The notes under the pieces: model-generated
Told to the model about the DNA's origin: nothing
The model's database searches: none
What the model saw: the letters and a program-made list of their open reading frames with translations, nothing else
Position numbers and translations under genes: made by a program
Assembly (NCBI GenBank): GCA_022885665.1
Contig: JAGQDJ010000055.1
Coordinates: 186,001 to 250,000 of the forward strand
Source of the DNA: Triops longicaudatus
Taxonomy: Eukaryota; Arthropoda; Branchiopoda; Notostraca; Triopsidae
Direction: 5' to 3'
DNA length: 64,000 nucleotides
Shown here: in pieces, positions 56,001-64,000 of the stretch
Layout of the letters: the number at the start of each line of letters is the position of its first letter
How positions within the stretch are numbered: the first letter of the stretch is position 1

Positions 56001-58415
56001 AAATAACTCGCGTTAGGAAGTAATTTAGGTAAAAAGAACGCTTTAAAATTCGGACAACTGTTTCAATTACAGTATTATTGCAGAATATCATACTAAGTGA
56101 ATGCTCACATTAGTTGTAAACACAAGAAAATGTAATAACTACCAACTGTTGCACTACTACCAATATTTACATCATAGAAAGTATAGTACTCTACGGCGGG
56201 AATCAATGTGATAATCAATAATTTCTTTTTCTCGGACCTTCTTCTGCTTGGTGTATATGGTATTGCACCGTTTACCATTCCATCATTTTTTTGGAAATTA
56301 TACTTTTGAAATACTCTCTGTAAAGTCTGCAATAAACCACGAAATTTTTTACAGAAACGTACGTCGACTCCAACTTTCGACCACAAGTGTTATTTCGGCG
56401 TTACCGTACCAAAGGCATAAAAAAAACTACACACGTGTCAATAATGAGAAAGCCTTGGTGAATATCTGTTCTTCAGATTGCGCCCTTTTTCGCTATTCGG
56501 GGACGAAAACACATTGAAGAGTGAAGATTTGAAGGTTAAGGCTGAAGATTTGAACATTGAAAGGAAGACGCGAAAACAAGAAATCGTGCTTAAAAAGCTG
56601 CTTAAAAAATTGTTTTTGCGACAAGTACACATTTCCTGAGGTAACAGCTCTGTCAACTAACTTGCTGGTACCTACAAGCACTTTTGGTGGCAAAACTCAC
56701 ACATACAACGGGGCATGAGACCCGCAACGGAAGATGACAGAAATAACGACTGATAAAAATTAGCCTAAAAAAATCTAAAAAGAGACTAATTAATGTTTCA
56801 CTAGAAAATGACTTCAGACACATTAAAAATAAATAATTTCGAGACACTTAACCTCCTTCTCTCGCACTGTTTAAATAATTCCCATTCCAGCTTCTCTCTG
56901 AACCTTTTACTATTAACCTCTTCTTCTGTGACTAGTTATTTCCTTGCAACGTACTTTATTGCCCAAGTACATTTCCTTTTGCTCAAATCAGTTAAATTAA
57001 AGATACAGTGAAACTGACAAATAGCTCTGAATCATTTAAGTCTTTGCTGAAACAAATCATCTTATCAATTTCCACTTTGTAATGGGCTAAATTTCCCAAT
57101 TCATTACAATACTTTCAAGTTCCATTTCTTATATATAATTAATAGGCTCACGTATTATTTAAAATGTTTAATTTATTTTCTTTTCGATTTTTTTTTTCTG
57201 ATGTACAGCACGTGCAGTTTTGTTTCCTATACGAGAGATTCGCACCGAATGGTATCTAGACTTGCTGAACATTTTGTCTCTTTTATTGCACGGGTTTCCA
57301 TACATCTCGCAAAACGCCCTCCATGTCCCGAACAGCAATGGCAGTTTTTACTTTCTTTAATAAGCGCTCGTTAAGAAAGTTTCGGTTTCTCCACACACCA
57401 TACTTCTCTCCTTCCTCTAAAAACTCGCTGCAACATGCTCAAATAGCTCAAAAAGCGCCCGGTCCCACACAGATCAATCTTTTACTTCCACGCAGCGTGA
57501 GATTTACGGTAAAGCAATGCTTATTTAGGATTTTAAATGCGTATCAGTCGCTCCAACTAACGCTGCTTCCCCGCATGCGGATTTTCCCAACAAAAATGAC
57601 GAAAGGAATCCCGGGTACAGCACCGTAGTATATTCTCAGATACTTACAATCGCATTTGAGACTGGTATTGATCGGACGACGTGCACCCAAACCTCTGTAT
57701 GTGCATGTGTCGCTGTAAACGCTTCATAAAGCAAACTCCAGCATGGCTGGGAGAGACAAGCCAAAGAAACTCATGTGAGTGTGCAGTCAACACAACGTTA
57801 TTTTGTGTCTCAGCTCCGTAAGAAAAAAAAATCTACAAGAACGCAATGCTTCAATCTTAAAGAGGATGCCAAGAACATAAGCAAGATGTTGCACGTGCTC
57901 AGACACTTTCTTAGCAACAGACGCTTCTTCCCCTAAAGTCTCGACCCAGACTCCACTTGATGTTCGCCTTAAGTTTTTCTCTGATAATACAAAGCAACGA
58001 CTTATCGGATCCATCTTACAATATACACCATAGTGATCCACGTCAGCTATCCATACAACTTCATGTCGCAACACCAGAAAACTTGACATTATCCTTTCTT
58101 TGCATCAAAAAAATATAACTGAAAAAATAATAATACATATTTTTTAAATAAAAACGAATAAAATATGAAAATTTCTTATCCGGCATACGCAGGAATGGAT
58201 CTTACATGAAAAAACAGAAGCTAGGTGATCCAAAAGTTAACAATGAAGAAACACTTATGGGTTAAAAAATCAACTGTAACAGCCATAAAATGAATCGCAC
58301 GCTTGACAAACTCAATGAATATAATCAGCTGAGTTTTTATTGCTCCCTCATTTTAGCTCACAAAAGATCTGGCAGATACAAGGCACATGCAAATCAATTC
58401 AAATATAGTTCAAAG
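53100..58415. other. AT-rich noncoding interval
   Basis: No recognisable gene, RNA or well-formed repeat. All open frames are short and lack family resemblance. Confidence 0.5.
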
Positions 58416-58419
58416 AATA

Positions 58420-58590
58420 AATGGAATCTCACTACAACGAACCTCCTGGAAACATGACAACCTGTTCGGTTATATCCAGCGTTTTTTATAACAGAAGTAT
58501 TCGGTATATTAAGAAAACGCGGAATCTTACACCTGTCTCTTGAAACACGATAGTTCGTTCTAAAGGGGTTCGTTACAAGACTACTCTAAT
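58420..58590. mobile_element. Pogo/Tigger-like MITE
   Basis: Left end AATGGAATCTCACTACAACG then AACCTCC; right end GGGGTTCGTTACAAGACTACT, degenerate inverse. Internal GACAACCTGTTCGGTTATAT resembles the interior of the copies at 29.5 and 61.1 kb (CTGTTCAGTATAT, CTGTTCAGTACCC). About 170 bp. Confidence 0.5.
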
Positions 58591-58599
58591 GTTTTATCT

Positions 58600-61110
58600 C
58601 AAACAACAGTTTAAACATCAGAACTATTTGAATCAAGTTGGAAGTTTAACATTTTCAGCCCAACTTAGCTATTTTCATTTTAAAGAGCTTCAAATTTTCT
58701 AAAGTCAAAATCAATTCAATAAGTAGACCCAGTTCGACAGCTCTTAATCATTTCAAAACATCTCGTCGAAGTTAACTCACGGCAGAATTAAATATTACAT
58801 TGCGAGCTTATTTAACTACTTAAGTCAATTCAATAACAAAATGTATGTTTCTTCATTGCTTTCAATTTTTAAGATCAACACAACGAAGGTCACTTTATTA
58901 AAAATCAAGTCGATACAACTTCAATTCGAGTGAGACGCTAAAACACACCAAATATCGCATGGAAGCATTGTTGCAGGTCACGAATATAAAGTTGGGAGAA
59001 CGACAAAGATAATGTTGTTTGAAATTTTGTTTCTTTAACATTGCATGGTGTAATTGTCGGATTCCAAGAAAATTATTCCGATTTTAAAGTCGATTCATTT
59101 TTAAGCTTCAATTCGAGCTTAACGGAAAATTCCTTTTAATTAAAAATCTGAAACGATGATCTTTTTCAGCTCAGACTCAACCGAAGTACACAAATTTTGA
59201 ATATAATTGGCGCAAGTTTAATTTAAGTCAAATTCCCTAATCTTAATGTGATTGTGTCCGACTTTGATTGCATCAAATCACTACATTGCTTCGAACACTG
59301 CACTCTGCACATTTTCCAGAACCGGTTAACATTAAAGAATTATTTTAAAAAATGCTATGTAACAAAGACTATTTAGGGTGGCGACTATAAGTCAGCTTCT
59401 GGGGTATTCCGGATCTATTATACACTACCTCAACGTTTGTGGTTAGACAAAACTGTTCCCTTTTTATGTATAGCTCAACACAGTTTTCCGCCCTGACGCT
59501 CTCTGCTACCCGCAGAAATTCACATACGGGTTTCGCGCTGTGTATTTAAATACAGCTAAACATAAAAAAAAGAAATAAAATGTAAAAAGAGAGACAGGCT
59601 CTTTCAGCTCACAGCCTGCTAGCACGTTTGTTTATACAACAGCTTGGCCTTCCGAAACCGTGCGGTTTCCGACTAAGACTTTTCGGGGGCCCGAGACAGG
59701 AAGTCAGGTCTTCCGATTGGACTCACATTGCTCGGGCCCAAAACTCACGATGTTACATTTTTATAACTTTCCCGCCCGGAACACGGCGTCTAACGTAGCG
59801 AACCATAAATCAACCTTAGAAGAATCCATTACTTACAACAACCCGTAAGTAATAAGGGGGCCACGATCCTATACCATAATAAGGGTGGCTTTTTCCACCC
59901 AGCAGGTGCACTCTACGGTTTTCCAGCCACTGAATGGAAATTACCATACAGTTTTCATTGTTTGTTTTTCCCCGTAAAATTCGCCAACTAGCTTTAGTAC
60001 GGATACATTATTGCGAAAGAGAAAGGGATTGCGGTTGAAAGGGTTGAACAATAGGAAAGTTTGACCGAAAGAGCGCCCCCTAGGGTTACAACATTCTAGG
60101 GGCTTTTATGGGGAAATATGGGGAGTGTGTACTGTAATAATTTCACGCAAAAATGGTTGACTTCCTCTGAAAGAGCAAAAGGAACGTTGTGTCTCACACT
60201 CGGATCTGAAGCCCCGTTATTACTGGAAGTAACAATAGGCGGTTTCCGGAGCACGTTCCAAACCGGGGGGTTAGGGGGGTGGATCGGAAGCTAGTGAGTA
60301 AATCACGTTACAAATGTCTAACTGGTCACTAATGTCTGTATTGCACGGCTAATTCTGCTGTAACTTAATTGCAACAACAACGTGGTTACACGATAATCCC
60401 ACAAAATTACACGCTCTGAAATTTGAGTGACTTTTAAGTGCGAGCGTAATTAAACCATATGGAGTCCTTTCATAAGGCGATGCTTACAATGACAACTCGC
60501 GTGGATCGGAGATTACGGCTTCCGCAATCCGATTACTGTCAGGGTAATGATGCAATGTCTGCTAAGCTGCGTACAAAATTCACACGTACCAGCGAGTCAT
60601 ACGACGGGTATACACTTGTACGATTGCCTCAGCCTTCGTAAAGCAAAATGTCAATTCTTGGAATTCTGTTACTTCAAATCAAATGAGTAAAATAAAGATG
60701 AATTCAGAAACATTGCTATTACACTGAAACAAAAGTTCATTATTACCATATATTTCTGAATCTACCTAGTGCCCGTTATAAGGGACAAAATTTCAAGCAT
60801 TGAATTTATACACTACGAAAAATGAAGACATCCTTATGAGCACACTAAAACAATCTTAACATCCTTAAGATCACTTTATGACAAGCTTATGATGACAGTG
60901 CGTAAAGCTCTGTTCGTTATGTCAATAAGTGTTAAGTCTCAAATAAGTGTTAGTAATACATGTATCCGTCCAATACGGAGTGCACTACACTTTCATTACA
61001 AAGAACTTACAGGGTGTTAGACACGATGTCCGGTATATCCAAGGATTTTTAAATCGGACGCGTTTCCTGATCGTTTGCATAACCCCTAAGTTTCATATAT
61101 TGTACTATAA
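58600..61110. other. Noncoding interval with a hairpin pair
   Basis: Left two thirds are AT-rich with many TTCAA words and no gene. At 59654-59669 GAAACCG..CGGTTTC and at 59687-59739 GGGCCCGAG..CTCGGGCCC form two perfect stems within 90 bp. The patch at 60180-60290 is GC-richer without an ORF. Confidence 0.5.
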
Positions 61111-61115
61111 CTTTA

Positions 61116-61499
61116 CAGCAGAATCTTGCTATAACGAAGCTCCTATAAGATGGAAAAGCTGTTAACTGTATCCGAAGTTCGTTATATCCGATGCTTCCAG
61201 TACATTCACAATACCTCTTAACCTCTTCCACAAAAACTTCTAGTTCATTACATAAGGGTTAGTTATATCGGAATTTTAAATTGTGTACAGGATAATCTCC
61301 TAATAAGGAACCTCTCCGAAAAGACAAAGCTGTTCAGTACCCGAAGTTCGTTATATCGAACGTTTCCTCTATACATGTTCTTATCTCAGAACCTTACAGT
61401 TTGCAAAAGCCTTACAGTTCGCTATAAAAGGGTTTGTTATGACAAAGTTATACTGTAAAAGGAGAGTACACGAGAGTACGTTACAGCGAGATTTTGCTG
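61116..61499. mobile_element. Composite pogo/Tigger-like MITE with TA target duplication
   Basis: Starts CAGCAGAATCTTGCTATAAC and ends GCGAGATTTTGCTG, whose inverse is CAGCAAAATCTCGC. Both ends are flanked by TA (61114-61115 and 61500-61501), the target duplication typical of Tc1/mariner-pogo elements. Inside, a second diverged left end starts near 61287, and GAAGTTCGTTATATC occurs twice about 168 bp apart (near 61178 and 61345), so this is probably two copies in tandem or one inside another. No transposase. Confidence 0.65.
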
Positions 61500-61509
61500 T
61501 AATTGTTAA

Positions 61510-64000
61510 GCAAGTGATTGTTGACAGTGTGCATAGCCCAAACGGTACGCTACAGTACATACTGAGCATTTGTAATACCGTCTTTTCTATTTTTATTTTT
61601 AAGGAGTATGCAAATTGTTGAAGCAAATCGCTAGTCTTCATGGGTAGTTTGGGTTTTGCTGAATTTGGCTACATGAGTGAAGCTTTTGTGTTGCTTGCCT
61701 TGCTAGTCAGTTGTACACTTGGCGAGTCTCAAGTCCTATTCTTCCAGTGCTCTAGCCATTTCCTAGCCTTGGAGCGGGTTGTTGGCCTTTCCGCAACTTT
61801 CCTTGAACCGCGCACTAGCGCACACTAGGAAGCGATGTTAGCTTTGTTGGTAATTTACCCCAAGCACGCCATACTTACTTGCTACACTCTTCTTTGGGGC
61901 TCTTTCAGATTTTTAATGAAAACTGCTTCTTCCCATCTTTTGCTTCTCTTATTTCCAGCTCGTTGGGCTGCCTGGTGAATTCCCTATGTTGAAAACCCTC
62001 TTGAAAATTAGGGGCGATTCATTGAAAGTTCAGACTATACGATGAAAGAGCTTCCCTGTGATTTTCGTCCACGTGCAGATTAGACGTACTGAGTCATGGG
62101 CGTCTTACCCCCTACCTTCTGGTACTCGTGTTGAGATGATTATCCTGCTCAGAATATCGAGAAGCTGTCCCTCTTCCGGTCAAAATAAAAAAAAAATCAA
62201 ATAAAAATTACCCTTCCAATTCAAATCAATTAGAATTATTTTTGTAACTTAAGTGAAATACGTAAAGCAACGGCAACATAGAGCTTCACGCCTGGGCTCT
62301 CAATAAAAAAAAATCAAATCAATGCGTTTGCAGTTTTTCAAGATACATCGAACGCCAAGTGTATTTCGAAATGCTGTTTTTTTTAGGTTAAGTTATTTGG
62401 GTGATTTCATATTGTAAATAGAGTCGACGTTAAACTACGAACCAACATGAAACAAGTAATTTGCATGCTCTAGTTTACAGTAACAATGAATTTCCTCGAA
62501 AAATAAAGCAAAATCTCTCGACTGCATTACGGCAACAACGCATTGCTTGGTGTCGAAGAGAAAATCGATTAAATTCAGGCAGCAGTGAATTTCGTTGCAA
62601 TAGAAAACGTTTGACATGCGGGTGCATTTGTCGAACATTTCAAGCACTGCATGCAGACACTCCGCTTAATCAGGACAAACCTCCAAACACAACTGTCCAA
62701 CGGGCGATACATGGAAAACCGGCATTTTCCGTCCGAATTAAACTTTTCTACATCTCTTTTGGTACTAATTCTCAAAATGGGCATTTGAATGTAATTTGCG
62801 CAATAGCTAGTAGCCACTTAATTGCCATAAACCTTAAAAAAAAGACTCCCTGAAACAGTCAATTTCGATAAGTACGAACAACAGGAACCTAAACCATTCA
62901 GGTATAACGTGTCCAGTGATCGTGACGTGTCCCAATTAGCTAGAATCGACAATATTTTCCCTCCTAAAAAATCGAAACAAAATATCTGAACACGGTAGAA
63001 AAATTACGTCTTTTGAAGCAGGAACTTTTTGGGGACTCTATAATTTGACTAGTTTGGGACAAATTAAGACTCAATTTTTGTTTTGCTTGTTAACCTGACA
63101 GAAAACCATCTTTCTTAAAAAAGTTACGCTACTACATACATTCGGCCCTAAAGGCACAGTTTTCTCGCGAGGCTCCTGCGTTGGAACAACGGGACTGGTT
63201 TTTCCAGCTTGCGAACATAAGGGAGAACTGGGTTACTATAAGTATTCAAGGCGCCGTGGGAGCCATAGGACTACTAATTATTGTGTCTAAGAAAAAATAT
63301 TTTCCTCTTGTTTTACGTTACACTGTGTTTCCCTTCTCACATGCTGTTTTTCGCACATAAAAAGTGGTGCGAGACCCTGCTCATCTTCTCCTCTCTTCCT
63401 TATTTTCTCAAACACAAGCAAATTAAGGCCTCCAACATTTTATCCAAAAAGATACGACAAGTTTTCTAGCTCGTTACGATCCTCTCCAAAACATTTCGAA
63501 AAATTTACCCACGATTTTGTAGCGAAGGTGGGAATGGTTTCTCTTCGGGTTTGGCGAGGCTCTCATTAATTAAAATCCCTTCATTAAGCGTTGCCAACTT
63601 TTCACAAGCGTTACTTCAGTGGAACTAACCGAGGGCAAAATGATGAACCCAAACCTCGCTTTTCGCACAGTTAGATACACTTTTCAAGCCTTCCTATTTT
63701 CCATTTCACTGCTTTCCAACTCTCAGCAAACTATTCTGCCCTGTCTCGAAAAAATTACAAAAAAGCTACTGAACGTTACGTTTAAGATCTTAAAGCGGAA
63801 TTCCGAGGTCTAAACAACATTTTTAGCAGACTGGTACGGTATGATTGGTCAAGCTTCCTTCTTTATCTACGCGAGTCGTCACGTCCAGGAAAAAATGCCC
63901 TTTTGTCAAGCTGCAGAACCCATCTGAGAAAAAGGACAAGTCGGTAAGTTTGGCGGACACCTGTTGCGAAAACGACACATAAAACCATAGGGAGAACACA
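61510..64000. other. Right flank without a recognisable gene
   Basis: Mixed AT-rich sequence. Open frames at 61640-61828 and 62461-62853 (+) have no domain pattern or splice context that convinces me. Confidence 0.5.

Noticed and set aside
1..64000. CRISPR arrays, bacterial operons, viral genes, rRNA
   Set aside because: No regularly spaced identical repeats, no Shine-Dalgarno-led gene runs, no viral or rRNA sequence recognised. The window is a eukaryotic chromosome.

Overview
This is eukaryotic nuclear DNA, most likely from an arthropod. The genes have introns with GT..AG borders, there is no operon structure, intergenic DNA is AT-rich, and short terminal-inverted-repeat elements of pogo/Tigger type are scattered through it. 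The arthropod call rests mainly on two genes. A p160 nuclear-receptor coactivator is closer in wording to arthropod Taiman than to vertebrate NCOA1-3. A 14-3-3 zeta gene has a duplicated, mutually exclusive exon at the place where Drosophila leonardo has one. I cannot name the species.

Layout. 1-4466: no recognisable gene, one decayed inverted-repeat element and a small tandem duplication. 4467-5992 (+): a complete four-exon palmitoyl-protein thioesterase 2 (PPT2-like) gene of 285 codons with an intact Ser-Asp-His triad. 7596-11336 (-): 14-3-3 zeta, complete from ATG to stop, 247 codons, with alternative 164-bp exons at 8663-8826 and 8300-8463; noncoding first exons probably lie in 11.5-12.6 kb. 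The two genes converge tail to tail. 16052-33126 (-): a 17-exon taiman/NCOA-type coactivator of about 1912 codons, whose exon phases join without a break. It has bHLH, PAS-A, PAS-B, three central LXXLL boxes, an AD1-like helix, Gln/Pro/Ser/Ala-rich linkers and a C-terminal LXXLL box in a 69-bp last exon. 33242-64000: about 31 kb with no coding exon I can recognise, either a very large 5' intron plus promoter of taiman or an intergenic desert.

The three genes are not a pathway. PPT2 is a lysosomal lipid thioesterase, 14-3-3 zeta a cytosolic phosphoserine-binding adaptor, and Taiman the coactivator that partners the ecdysone receptor and other bHLH-PAS proteins in insects.

The noncoding part is not featureless. 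It holds a cluster of palindromic CRE-type sites (TGACGTCA) at 43.9-45.9 kb, three of them exactly 60 bp apart; a degenerate array of roughly 110-140 bp units, each carrying a CCTCTAAACCGAT / ATCGGCTTAGAGAGG hairpin, at 36.1-37.4 kb; at least six pogo-like inverted-repeat elements; and an intronic island in 14-3-3 zeta that packs CRE, octamer, E-box and Su(H)-type motifs into about 50 bp. I found no CRISPR, bacterial, viral or biosynthetic system.
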